Positions 1-10,541 of a DNA stretch of 64,000 nt are shown here, piece after piece. How positions within the stretch are numbered: position 1 is the stretch's first letter; each line of letters opens with the position of its first letter. Made by a program: the position numbers and the translations under genes. This stretch comes from Juglans regia (lineage: Eukaryota; Streptophyta; Magnoliopsida; Fagales; Juglandaceae). The notes beneath the pieces were generated by a model. That model was not told where the DNA came from. It did no database searches and was given only the letters and a program-made list of their open reading frames with translations. Location of the stretch: contig NC_049902.1 in NCBI RefSeq assembly GCF_001411555.2, positions 14,036,237 to 14,100,236 on the forward strand, in the 5' to 3' direction.

Positions 1-1262
1 ATATATAGTAGTGATAAATATTTTTTATTTATATATTATAGTGATTTTATTTTTTATTTATATATTATAATGATTTTATTTTTTTATTTATATTTAATAG
101 TGATAAATATTTTTTATTTATATATTATAGTGATTTTTATTTATTTATATATTATAATGATTTTTTTTTATATTTAATAGTGATAAATATTATAGTGATT
201 TTATTTTTTATTTATATATTATAGTGATTTTATTTTTTATTTATATATTATAATGATTTTATTTTTTTATTTATATATAATAGTGATAAATATTTTTTAT
301 TTATATATCATAGTGATTTTATTTTTTATTTATATATTATAATGATTTTATTTTTTAATGATTTTATTTTTTATTTATATATTATAGTGATTTTATTTTT
401 TATTTATATATTATAGCGATTTTATTTTTAATTTATATATATTAGTGATAAATATTTTTTATTTATATATTATAGTGATTTTTATTTATTTATATATTAT
501 AATGATTTTTTATTTATATTTAATAGTGATAAATATTATAGTGATTTTATTTTTTATTTATATATTTTAGTGATTTTATTTTTTATTTACATATAATAGA
601 GATAAATATTATAGTGATTTTATTTTTATTTATATATTATAGTGATTTTATTTTTTATTTATATATTATAATGATTTTATTTTTTATTTATATATTATAG
701 TGATTTTATTTTTTATTTATATATTATAGCGATTTTATTTTTTATTTATATTTAATAGTGATAAATATTATAGCGATTTTATTTTTTATTTATATATTAT
801 AGTGATTTTATTTTTTATTTATATATTATAGTGATTTTATTTTTTATTTATATATAATAGTGATAAATATTTTTTATTTATATATTATAGTGATTTTATT
901 TTTTATTTATATATTATAGTGATTTTATTTTTTATTTATATATTATAGAGATTTTATTTTTTATTTATATATAATAGTGATAAATATTTTTTATTTATAT
1001 ATTATAGTATTTTATTTTTTATTTATATATTATAATGATTTTATTTTTTTATTTATATTTAATAGTGATTTTATTTTTCTATTTATATTTAATAGTTATA
1101 AATATTATAGTGTGATAAATATTTTTTATTTATATATTATAGTGATTTTATTTTTTATTTATATATAATAGTGATAAATATTTTTTATTTATATATTATA
1201 GTGATTTTATTTTTTATTTATATATTATAGTGATAAATATTTTTTATTTATATATAATAGTA
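1..1262. repeat. AT-rich minisatellite, unit about 29-30 bp
   Basis: The block is built from a repeated unit of about 29 bp that reads AGTGATTTTATTTTTTATTT followed by ATATATTAT. A second unit type, in which AGTGATAAATATT replaces the start, is interspersed. About 40 degenerate copies fit. No unit-free spacers are present, and the short open frames inside are only low-complexity Ile/Phe/Tyr peptides. The left edge is cut by the window. Confidence 0.93.
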
Positions 1263-1422
1263 ATAAGTATTATAGAATGTTTGTGAATAGTTATGAGTAG
1301 AGATTGAAGTGGGTTTGTGGGTCCCATTGAGAGTATTTTAAGTTGTTTGGCATGTGAAATATTTTTAAAAGTACGAGAATACTTAGAAAGTGTTGAGGAA
1401 TGTTTGATACCCAAACATAGCC
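1263..1422. mobile_element. 3' part of a Tourist-like MITE next to the minisatellite
   Basis: The segment ends in GATACCCAAACATAGCC, which resembles the terminal repeat of the complete Tourist-like element at 59136-59485 (TGTCCAAACATACCC). The interior (TTTGTGAATAGTTATGAGTAG, then a GTGGGTTTGTGGGTCCCATT block) looks like MITE interior. No matching left TIR is visible. The minisatellite occupies the place where the left half should be, so the array may have grown inside this MITE. The family call rests on the TIR only. Confidence 0.5.
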
Positions 1423-1818
1423 TGAGTCTGTGAAGTGTGAAGATATGTGGCAATAAAACAGCCACGTCCATGTCCCCTTGTTTTTTTTTTTCTTCTTGAA
1501 TTAATCAATACTTCACAATTTGCGTGGCCCACGGGCCACGGCACCTATGCATCACTTTTCAAACTCTTATTCTTTTTCTTTTTATTTTTTTTAGTCTATA
1601 ATTTATTTGTTGATTTTAGATATTAACATTAAGATATTTTATTTTATTGTGCAGATTAACAATTTTATATAAAAGTGAAGGTCATTTGTTATATAAAAGT
1701 GGATCTCGTTTGCTAAATCAGGTTCTATTGTTTTATATTAATATTTATTTTTTCTAGAATATTCATAATCATAATAAGATTTTATATAGTGGATATTGTT
1801 CTTTTCTACTAGAAAATA
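1423..1818. other. Intergenic, no gene seen
   Basis: AT-rich sequence with T-runs. The only structured feature is a short hairpin at 1524-1539, GTGGCCC-AC-GGGCCAC, with a 7-bp stem and 2-nt loop. The 5' terminal repeat of the neighbouring hAT element should lie here, but I could not find a clear CAGGGCC-type match. Confidence 0.6.
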
Positions 1819-4378
1819 TGTCTAATAGAAAATATGCATCTGGATATGAAAAACTTAAAAAAAAAAAGAGAACAATAGAAAAATTGATTGAATCTCAAAA
1901 TGATCTTTAAATAAATTTGTTACTACCAATAAACAAAATATAGTAGAAAATTTAGGTGAAACATTTGTAAATGATCAAGAAACACACCAAATAGGACCAC
2001 AAGATGACAAAATAATTCAAAATACAACAAAAGGGATATGGAGATAATGAAACAACACAACAAACCAACAAAAGGGATATGAGGATAGTACTGAAGCATG
2101 TACTGCTACAATTATTGATGGAGAATTTTGGAAAAGTACAGAAGAAAATAAAAATATCGATGACATATCTGATTATATTCCTTCAAATATTTATGACCCA
2201 GCTCAATGGAAATACGTTGATACAAAATTCAGAGATTTATTAGTAGAAAATGGTCCGATTAGATATAGCGATATAAACTTTCCTAAGGATAAGAACTCTA
2301 GACATTTTTCTACTACATATTATATACGAAACTTATCAAATGGGGAGAAACATAATAGAAAATGGCTAGTATATTCAAATGACTTGAATAGAGTATTCTG
2401 CTTTTGTTGCAAGTTGTTTAATTCAAAACTTAGTATAAGCCAACTAGCTAATGAAGGAACCGATGATTGGAAAAATCTTAGTGCTAAGCTTAAAAGCCAT
2501 GAAACAACCAATGAGCATATTACTAACATTACTGCTCGGCTTGATTTAGAAATGAGATTGTTAAGAAATAAAACGATTGACAAAAAAATCCAAGAACAAA
2601 TTAACAAAGAAAAAGATCATTGGAAAAAAGTGTTAATGAGAATTATTGTTGTAGTAAAAACCCTTGGTAAAAATAATTTACCATTTCGAGGACAAAATGA
2701 AAAGATCTACCAAGAAAATAATGAAATTTTTTGAAGTTTAATTGAAATGATTTCTGAGTTTGATCCAGTAATGCAAGAACACATTCGACGTATTCAAGAT
2801 GGTAAAATTTATAATCATTATCTTGGGCATAATATACAAAATGAATTAATACACTTGCTAGCAACTGAAATTAAAAACCATATTATTAAAAAAATAAAGG
2901 AAGCAAAATATTTTTCAATTATACTTTATTGTACCCCAGATGCAAGTCATCAAGAACAAATGTCTCTCATATTAAGATGTGTTAATATTTCAACAAACCC
3001 AATAAAAATAGATGAACATTTTTTAGAATTTATTAAAGTAGATGATACAAGTGGAAAAGGTATTTTCAATGAATTATTAGATGCAATAAAAAGTCTTGAA
3101 CTTGATATTAATAATGTTCGAGGACAAGGTTATGATAATGAGTCTAATATGAAAGGAAAAGAGCAAGGGGTGCAAAGAAGATTGCTTGATATAAACTCCA
3201 AAGCATTTTACACGCTATGTGATTGTCATAATCTTAATCTTGTTATATGTGACATGGCTAATTCTTGTCCTAAAGCTATATCATTTTTTGGAATAGTCCA
3301 ACGTATTTATTCTTTGTTTTCTTCATCAATAAAGCGATGGAAAATTTTACAAGATAATGTATCAATTCTAACTCTTAAGCCACTATCACAAACACGTTGG
3401 GAAAGTCAAATTGAAAATATCAAAGCAATAAAATTCCAAACTCCACAAATAAGAGAAGCTTTATTGCAACTAAAAAAAATAACTGAAGATCCTAAAACAA
3501 AAAGTGAAGCTAATTGTTTAGTAGCATATGAAATTGAGAACTTTGAATTCATATTAGGCATGACCATATGGTATGATATATTATTTGCGGTCAATACTGT
3601 AAGTAAAAGTCTGCAATCTAAAGATATGCATATAGATGTTGCCATTGATCAGTTAAAAGGTCTTATTTCTTTTTTTCAAGATTATAGAGAAAATAGATTG
3701 AAATCTGCTATGATTTCATCGAAAGAGATTGCAATTAGTATGGAAATAGAACCTGTATTTAGAGCGAAACGAATAATTCATAGAAAAAAACAGTTTGATG
3801 AAAATGTCAATGAGGAGATAACACAATCTGCTGAAGAATCTTTTAGAATTAATTATGTCTTATTTATAGTAGATCAAGCAATTTCTTCAATTCAAAATAG
3901 GTTTGAACAATTTCAAATATATGAAAATATTTTTGGTTTTCTATTTGATATAAATAAATTGAAATCACTTGACAATGGTAGTTTGCAAAAAAATTGTCTT
4001 AGTCTTGAAAGCTTTTTGAAATATGATATTGATGGTTTAGATTTATTTTCTGAACTAAAAGTTTTAAAAGAAATTTTACCAGTAATAAAAAGTACTCCTA
4101 TTAATATATTAAATTATATAAAAAGACTTGATTCTTTTCCAAATGCATGTATCGCTTACATAATTTTATTGACAATACCTATTACTGTTGCTTCTGCAGA
4201 AAGAAGTTTTTTAAAATTAAAATTAATAAAATCTTATTTAAGATCAACAATGTCGCAGGAAAGATTAAATGGACTAGCCATATTATGAATTGAAAAGGAG
4301 ATATTAGAAAAACTTGAATATAAAAATTTAATTAGTAATTTTGCATCTCAAAAAGCAAGAAGAATAATTTTTAAATAA
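1819..4378 (+). pseudogene. hAT transposase pseudogene (TTF-finger / DUF4371 / hAT dimerisation)
   Basis: This reads as the plant hAT transposase group often annotated as 'zinc finger MYM-type protein 1-like'. The frame opens at 1819 with MSNRKYASGYEKLKKKKR, the typical basic start. A TTF-type finger region follows (about 2200-2540; WLVYSNDLNRVFCFCCKLF). Next is a DUF4371-like segment (about 2750-3300; [12 protein letters not shown], then [14 protein letters not shown]). The C-terminal dimerisation region is at about 4150-4290 ([20 protein letters not shown], then [12 protein letters not shown]). Visible lesions are a frameshift near 1907, a second break near 2040-2100, an in-frame TGA at 2732-2734, and a TGA at 4286-4288 shortly before the terminal TAA at 4376-4378. 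Between the two TGAs the frame is open for 513 codons, so it is recently dead or a slowly decaying copy. In a living element the protein would bind the TIRs and cut and join DNA in the nucleus. Domain assignment is from remembered family motifs. Confidence 0.87.
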
Positions 4379-4474
4379 AAATATATTTAAATATAAGTTA
4401 ATTAATTTGATATAAGAAAAATGCCTCATTTTAACTTATCGCCTTAGGCCTCAAAATCTATTGAGCTGGCCCTG
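4379..4474 (+). mobile_element. 3' end and terminal inverted repeat of the hAT element
   Basis: Non-coding tail after the transposase frame. It ends TTGAGCTGGCCCTG (4461-4474), whose complement CAGGGCCAGCTCAA matches the 5' TIR of the short element at 54469 at 13 of 14 bases. The subterminal GCCTTAGGCC also recurs near the 3' end of that element. The opposite TIR and the 8-bp duplication were not found. Confidence 0.75.
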
Positions 4475-4555
4475 CCTGGTATACTAAAAACTCCCAGCCA
4501 ATAGAAACCCCCACTTACCGTCCAAAAAATAAACCATAATCAAATGAAATAGAGG

Positions 4556-5059
4556 ATGGATAAGGGGTTATCTTACCATTGTGATGCAAAATGGAACGTA
4601 GGCCACAAATATCAAAACCCCAGGCTATACCTTTTGGAGGAAGTATTGTCCGAGTTAGAACCAGAACCTATGCAGGAACCAACCTTACCTGAAAGAGAAA
4701 GAAAAGTGGAGTTAGCTAAGTTGAATATTACAAAGGAGATACTAGATTTTTCTTTACGTGCCCTAACTGGGTCACACAATTCTAAAACCATGAGGGTTAA
4801 GGGAGTCGTAGGCTTTACTTGGATAATAGTCGTAATTGACACAGGGTCAATACACAATTTTCTAGACCTAGTAGTGGTTAAGAAAAATGGACTACCTATA
4901 AATTTGGGGGAAAGGGTTAGAGTGAGGGTAGCTAGTAGAGAATTGCTGCCCATAGAAGGAAAGAGCAAAGAAGTAAGGGTGAAGATACAAAACAACCTTT
5001 TTTCTGTGGATGTTCATGTCCTAGTGTTGGTTGTATGCGACATGGTCTTAGGGTTATAG
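4556..5059 (+). pseudogene. Ty3/gypsy gag knuckle and retropepsin fragment
   Basis: The first ~35 residues look like the gag zinc knuckle plus linker of plant gypsy elements (YHCDAKWNVGHK, then NPRLYLLEE), but cysteines of the knuckle are lost. Residues about 85-167 match a retropepsin: hydrophobic strand, catalytic DTGS in the context IDTGSIHNFLD, and a second hydrophobic block VHVLVLVVCDMVLGL where the second turn of the fold is expected. A TAG stop follows. It is in the same reading frame as the RT fragment at 5450 but separated by stops, so it is not functional. It is the upstream part of the pol gene that continues to 10518. Confidence 0.8.
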
Positions 5060-5449
5060 TGGCTCAGAGAGTTAGGATTTGTATTATGGAACTTTAGGTA
5101 GATAACCATGAAATTTTCCCATTTGGGAAACTTGTAGAGTTGAAAGGATTGTCAGCAGCTCAGTTGATTAAGGAAGGGTCCTTGAACCAATGCAATAAGT
5201 TTGAAAAAGAAAAGAGTGATGCTCCAAGTTTTGGAAGATGAAGGGATTTATAAATTAATGGCACAAGGGAGGCAATCAGCAGCAGTACAGTTTTTGCTGG
5301 GATCTTACATGGATGTGTTCTAGGAATCCAAGGGTTTACAACCCTCAATATCTAAGGATCATGCAATTAATTTAATTCTTGGGACTAAGCCAATCTCCAT
5401 CAGACCCTCTCGGCACCCCTACTTCCATAAATTTGAAATAGAAAGAATA
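5060..5449 (+). pseudogene. Decayed linker between protease and reverse transcriptase
   Basis: Translates in pieces with several stops and frameshifts. Its downstream end (GTKPISIRPSRHPYF, then HKFEIERIVKEFL) is the conserved approach to the Ty3/gypsy RT domain, so the pol gene is continuous here apart from point lesions. Confidence 0.65.
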
Positions 5450-6326
5450 GTGAAAGAATTCCTAACTCCTAGGGTCATTCAACCTAGCCAAAGTCTCTAT
5501 TCTTCTCATGTGCTCCTAGTGAGAAAGGTAGATGGTACATGGAGGCATTTTGTGGATTATTGGGGTCTCAACCAAGTTACCATCAAGGACAAGTTCCCTA
5601 TATCGGTTGTGGAGGAGTTGATGGGTGTAGTGATGTTTTCCAAGTTAGATTCAAAATTTGGTTACCACCATATCCGTGTGAAACCAAAAGATGTCCTAAA
5701 GATAGCCTTTAGGACACATGAAGGACACTTTCTGGTCATACCCCTTGGGCTAACCAATGCCCCTTCACCCTTCCAAAGCTTCATGAATGAGGTGTTTAGA
5801 CCATATTTGAGAAGGTTTATCCTTATCTTTTTTTTTTTTTTTTTTATGATATATTGGTTTACAGTAAAAAGGGAGCAGCACATGGAACACTTAAGAGTGG
5901 CCTTGGAGACATTAAGGCAACATCAACTCTATGCAAAGCAGACAAAGTGCAGATTTTGGTGCAGTGAGGTGGCATGCTTGAGCCGTCCAAATTCAACCCA
6001 AGGAGTGAGGGCTGGCCCTAAAAAGCTGTTGGCCATGAAAGAGCGACCCTTAACCACCACTTTGAAGGCCTTGAGAGGATTTCTAGGGCTGACTAGCTAC
6101 TATAGAAGATGTATAAAAGGGTATTGGGGCATTGCAGCCCCATTGACAAAAATGCCCAAGAAAAAAAATTTTGTATGGCTGAAAATTTGAGGGATGCATT
6201 CTTGCAGCTGAAGGAAGCTATAACACAACCCCCAACGCTTGCACTATCTGACTTTTCCCTTTCCTTTACAATAGAGTGTGATGTCTCAGGCTCGGCAGTG
6301 GGGGCAATGCTGATGCAAATGGGAAG
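5450..6326 (+). pseudogene. Ty3/gypsy reverse transcriptase and start of RNase H, active site lost
   Basis: RT motifs appear in order: SSHVLLVRKVDGTWR, a degraded FVDYWGLNQVTIKDKFPI, FSKLDSKFGYHHIRVK, and the IPLGLTNAPSPFQSFMNEVF block. After LRRFIL the frame runs into an 18-base T tract (5828-5845) that gives a run of Phe where the conserved F-x-DD catalytic box should be, so both aspartates are missing. The frame resumes with QHMEHLRVALETLRQHQLYA and LRGFLGLTSYYRRCIKGY. After a frameshift near 6180 it continues into the RNase H domain (LQLKEAITQPPTLALSDF, then ECDVSGSAVGAMLMQ). The coding sequence is then cut at 6326 by an LTR insertion and resumes at 9667. Clearly a dead copy; the exact gypsy lineage is not determined. 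Confidence 0.88.
5828..5845 (+). repeat. T18 homopolymer at the RT catalytic site
   Basis: Eighteen consecutive T residues interrupt the RT frame exactly at the catalytic box. Slippage at a short T-run is the simplest cause; a sequencing or assembly error in run length is possible. Confidence 0.9.
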
Positions 6327-7146
6327 TGTAATACCCAGGCCCATAACCTGGCCCAGCTCGTGAAGATACCAGCCCATTTGGTGAACGACGTCATTTAGGT
6401 AAGGCATCCCTTTTCTTTTCACCTTTTTTTCCCTCCTCGACAGTTGCCTTTTCCGAATCCATCTCCCTCATTTTTTCCCTCACCGAGTTCCACCTCCCCA
6501 CGCCTCTTCAACCTACTTCTCCCTTCAAGTTCTCTCTCAACGAACTCCCTCTATCCATGTCTCTCATGCTCTCGGTTCTCTCTCTCAAAGTCTCTCTCGT
6601 TCTCTGCAAACCACCACCAACCACCGATTGAGACCCAGCTCCAACAACCCCAGCCACCATGATCTACCCCCACGAACATGCATCACCCATAGTAAACCAA
6701 ACCAAGCCCACACACACAACCTTGTCCTCCCACACCCAAGGCCACAACAACCACCAAATGGCACGACCACCTGCACCCTTCAAGTTCTGCTGCCTCCCCC
6801 ACACACAATGCCGTGAATCAGCATCTACAGCCATGAGAAGCATCACACAGAAGCCCCCCCCCTGTGGGAATAGCTAAACAATGAGCCCAAAGCCCCGCCG
6901 TGCACCACTACTTTGCACCACCACTACAAACCGAAGCCTCTGTTTTACCAAACTCAAAACAGAGCAACCCACGGTCCACGCCAACAACCCCAGTTCTTCC
7001 ACACATCAACTGCACGAGCCCCTATTTGTGCTCCTCTGAACAAAGCTAACCGCTGCCAGGGATGGAAGTTGCCACCCATTGCCCCGACTACTCACTGTTG
7101 TGTCGTAAGCCTTTGTCTCTTCCTCTCATGTTCTCACACAATCCGC

Positions 7147-7169
7147 CTCTCTCTCTCTCTCTCTCTCTC
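7147..7169 (+). repeat. (CT)n microsatellite in the solo LTR
   Basis: Uninterrupted CT dinucleotides inside the C-rich island of the LTR. Confidence 0.9.
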
Positions 7170-8768
7170 CCCCTTCCACAGTGGTCTGCCACTACGCCCA
7201 ACTGCTCGTCACTGCTCGTTGCTTCTCTCTCGGTAAGCTTTTGCCGCGCAACCCCCTACTAGACGCAAGAAAAGTTTACATTGGTTTAAAAAAGAAAGTG
7301 ATTTACATAAGCCTTGTTAAGCATAGAAAGTGATTTACGTTTATGTAGAAAGTCATTCATGTAGAAAGTGATTTATGTTTACGTTTGTTTCAATTGGAAA
7401 GTGATTTACGTTAGGTGATCCCTTGTAAATATTGTTAAGCATAAAGTGGAGTAACAAGGTGAGACTTGAGAGGATATTACATTATGCCCTTTGAGTTATA
7501 AGCCTGAGCAAATGTGTTATGAACTTATATTTTTGCTGGGTTTGATCTTACGATGGGCTATTTTAAATGGGCTTAGTCTCACTTTATGTTAGCCAACCAA
7601 GAGTTTCTTTTAACAACAATAATTTAGAGTTTAACGTATTAGTTGAAGTTATTAATTAGATATAGATTAATGTGGAAAGTGATGATATTTAGGGTTACAA
7701 GAATTTTAGATTTTTAGGAAAAATAGATTATTTTAGTATTTTAGGTTTAAGTATCGAAATATGTGTGGTTGAAAATTTACGGAAGTTACATGACTATTTT
7801 ATAGGTGACGATTAATATTCATTCGACATTATTGTGGAAAAATTTAGAGAAAATAAAATGTCTAGGTAAGTGAGGTTCCTATGCTAGACTTTGCATTAAA
7901 GAAAATGAACTGAGGTTAATTTTATGAAAAATGTGCATGATATGTTTTGAAGAGAAATGTGAAAACAACCTTAGTTATGTGTTCTGCATAACTCATAAAA
8001 TTGGTATAAAAGAGTGTATTTTTTGGCATGATTGGTGTAGACATGAGCAATATTTTGACATGTTGTTTCTAAAATGTGCAAAAGAGCGAATATGAAATCT
8101 GTGATTCGTACATGTTATATGAAGATACTCTGAATCCGTTTTGATTATTTGAAAATAATACGAAAATGTTTAGTACTCTATTTGATATGATATGCATATG
8201 AAAAACCTTTGGCATGACTTTATGATTCTGTTCTAATTACATATCTAATTTTGTTTCTGGTTCTGATAAGATGGCTCTGATTATGTTATATGTACCAACA
8301 TCTCTGATATGAGTGCACCCACTTTGGAAACAAAGTAATTTTTATATGTGTTTTTCCTGTGTGCACACTTGAGGCTCCGAGATTAAATAAGCGAAAGTTT
8401 TACATTCTGATATTGCTTGGTTTGGCCACTGGGTATAGTACAACTCTACCACGGAGATTAAACATGGTATATGATACGATATGGTGATATGATATGAAAT
8501 GATATAACAAGATGAAGATGTTAAGTCATGTTATGCCAAAGGATCTTTGAATATGAACAGTTAGTTTTTAAATATGAATAGTTTAAAAGGTCACTCTGAT
8601 ATTCTGATAAAACGTTTTGAGATCTGCACATTGAAACTAAAATGTTTTGTCTTCTGCATTCTTAACTCTTTGAAAAAGCTCATATTTATATACTAGTATA
8701 TTTTTTGCTAACTGAGTTGTTGATAACTCATCCCTTATCTTCACAATATTTTTTAGATGATATTAATG

Positions 8769-9284
8769 AAAGTTTTGAAGATCGTTTCGGTTAAGGTACC
8801 GGAACGAAATATTTCGGTACTGGTAGCGTTTCAGGATAGTATATATAGATATATTAATTATATATGTAGAAATTATATTTCAAAATAATATTAATGCAAG
8901 TCTTAAAAAGTTAAAACACATATTTATAAAACTCAATAATGCTTCTAATTTCTCTATCTAACTATTAAAAAAAATCAATCATCTTTATCACAAAAAGAGT
9001 AGTAGCGATTTGATTTTCAGTCCTCGAGAAAAAAATAATTAAAAAAGATTAAGAAAATAGTCTTCAGATGTGAAAATTTGAATGAAAATTATGAAAATAC
9101 ACTAAAAATATAAAACTTCACTAATTTTGACCGTTACACCAAAAACTAGTCAGTATTGACCGAAATGCACCGGTACGATCGATATTTGACCCAGTACGAA
9201 ACACATATATTCTATGTACTAGTCACTATCCTAGCACGGTAAATACTGGTCGTACCAGCCAGTACGACACGATATTTAAAACTC
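8769..9284. mobile_element. Mutator-like MITE with imperfect TIRs
   Basis: The left end (AGTTTTGAAGATCGTTTCGG from 8771) and the complement of the right end (GAGTTTTAAATATCGTGTCG) match over about 20 bp with four or five differences. TGATATTAATG (8758-8768) and TGATATTGATG (9285-9295) flank it and differ at one base, as expected for a 9-11 bp MULE target duplication. No open frame is present. It interrupts the solo LTR, so it is the younger insertion. Confidence 0.72.
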
Positions 9285-9666
9285 TGATATTGATGGTTCA
9301 GGTGAGGATCAGTAATAGAAAATGTGAGTAAGGCTAGCTAAGGATAAGGAGTCGAGTACCTAAGGGTACCATCGCTAATAGAGGGGTTTCGTTTGATTAT
9401 CTGGATTTCATTATATTAGTTGACTTACTAAGACTTATGGAATTAATAGTTTATTATGTTGAGATTATTAGAAGATTGTGGAAAAGTTGAATTACGTTAT
9501 TTGATTTATTGCAATGATGACTTTGTGGGGAAAATTTATGTATTAAGTTGAAATATATGAATTTATATTTTGTTCTGGCACCTTTGGAGATTATATTTGT
9601 ATTGGGAGACATGACTATAGGTGATAGGTAGTAGTTCTCCGAGCCATCCTGGTACGGGGTGTTACA

Positions 9667-10518
9667 GGAAGACCATTGGCTTTTCACAGCCAAACTCTAA
9701 AGGGCAAGACCAAGGAGATGTCTACCTATGAAAAAGAGTTGTTTGCCTGGGTTTCAGCTACGTTCAAGTTGAGGCCTTATTTATTGGGATAACCTTTTGT
9801 TATAAAAACCTATCAGCAAAGCCTCAAATATCTACTAGATCAAAAGATAAGCACCCAAATTCAGCAAAAATAGATAACTAAGCTCCTTGGTTATGATTTT
9901 GTGGTGGAGTATAAGAAGGTGTGACAAAATAAGGTAGCTGATACATTGTCAAGAAAGGACAGTGAGGACAGAGGTTCTCTGCCATTAATTTCCTTTCCCA
10001 CCATGAGCTGGATGGAAGACTTAAAGGCTGCCTATGCTATTGATGATCATGTGCAAAAGCTTATATACCAATGCAAGGATAATCAGTTATCTCCAGCCTA
10101 CACAATGAGAGGGGATCTGTTACTCTGTAAAAATAGACTATACATCCCTTCACAAGAGGCATTCAAAACTAAATTGGTAGAATTGATGCATAATAGTCCT
10201 TGGGGGCACACTCAGGCTATGATAAGACTATACACATGGTGAGAAAGGATTACTACTAGCTAAACCTTAAAAAGGATGTAAAAGGTTCATTAGGAGCAGT
10301 GAATTGTGCCAAAGAGTGGTGGACAACATTTTTCCCACGAGACTGTTGTGGCCCTTACCAGTACCTCAATAGCCTTAGACTCATATCTCGATGGATTTCA
10401 TTGAGGGACTTCCACACTCATAGGCTTTTAACTGTTTATTGGTGGTAGTTGAGAGATTGACTAAGTATAGTCATTTCACCGCTTTGAGGCACCCCTACAC
10501 AGTCAAGACAGTGGGACT
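9667..10518 (+). pseudogene. Ty3/gypsy RNase H end and integrase fragment
   Basis: Continuation of the pol gene cut at 6326. It gives RPLAFHSQTLKGKTKEMSTY and EKELFAWVSATFKLRPYLLG (RNase H), then KVADTLSRKD, and an integrase zinc-binding part (9946-10242; LLLCKNRLYIPSQEAFKTKL, then VELMHNSPWGHTQ). After a stop, pieces of the integrase core appear (ISMDFIEGLPHS, then LLVVVERLTKYSHFTALRHP). Several in-frame stops and frameshifts are present. The trace is lost near 10518, just before the solo LTR and its target duplication. The rest of integrase, any chromodomain and the 3' LTR are missing. Confidence 0.85.
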
Positions 10519-10541
10519 TCGAATCGGTTTTGCATGGAAAA

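Larger units (their letters stand above)
6327..9666 (+). mobile_element. Solo LTR (about 3.3 kb) inside the gypsy pol gene, TSD GGAAG
   Basis: The left end is TGTAATACCC and the right end is GGGGTGTTACA, so the ends are TG..CA and the outermost nine bases are near-perfect inverted repeats. The five bases GGAAG occur immediately outside both ends (6322-6326 and 9667-9671), and the interrupted RNase H reading continues across the join (..LMQ before, RPLAFHSQTLKG after). No PBS, PPT or coding region is visible between the ends, so this is one LTR left by recombination. Inside are a pyrimidine- and CCA-rich island (about 6440-7250) and a 0.5-kb Mutator-like MITE at 8769-9284. Open frames in the island occur on both strands and look like chance products of composition. 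Confidence 0.85.

Noticed and set aside
1..1262. CRISPR-like array of ~29-bp repeats
   Set aside because: The repeats are contiguous with no unique spacers, and the context is a plant nuclear genome. It is a minisatellite.
6444..7262. Several Pro/His/Ser-rich small proteins
   Set aside because: Multiple overlapping frames on both strands inside the CT/CCA-rich island of a solo LTR; no conserved motif.
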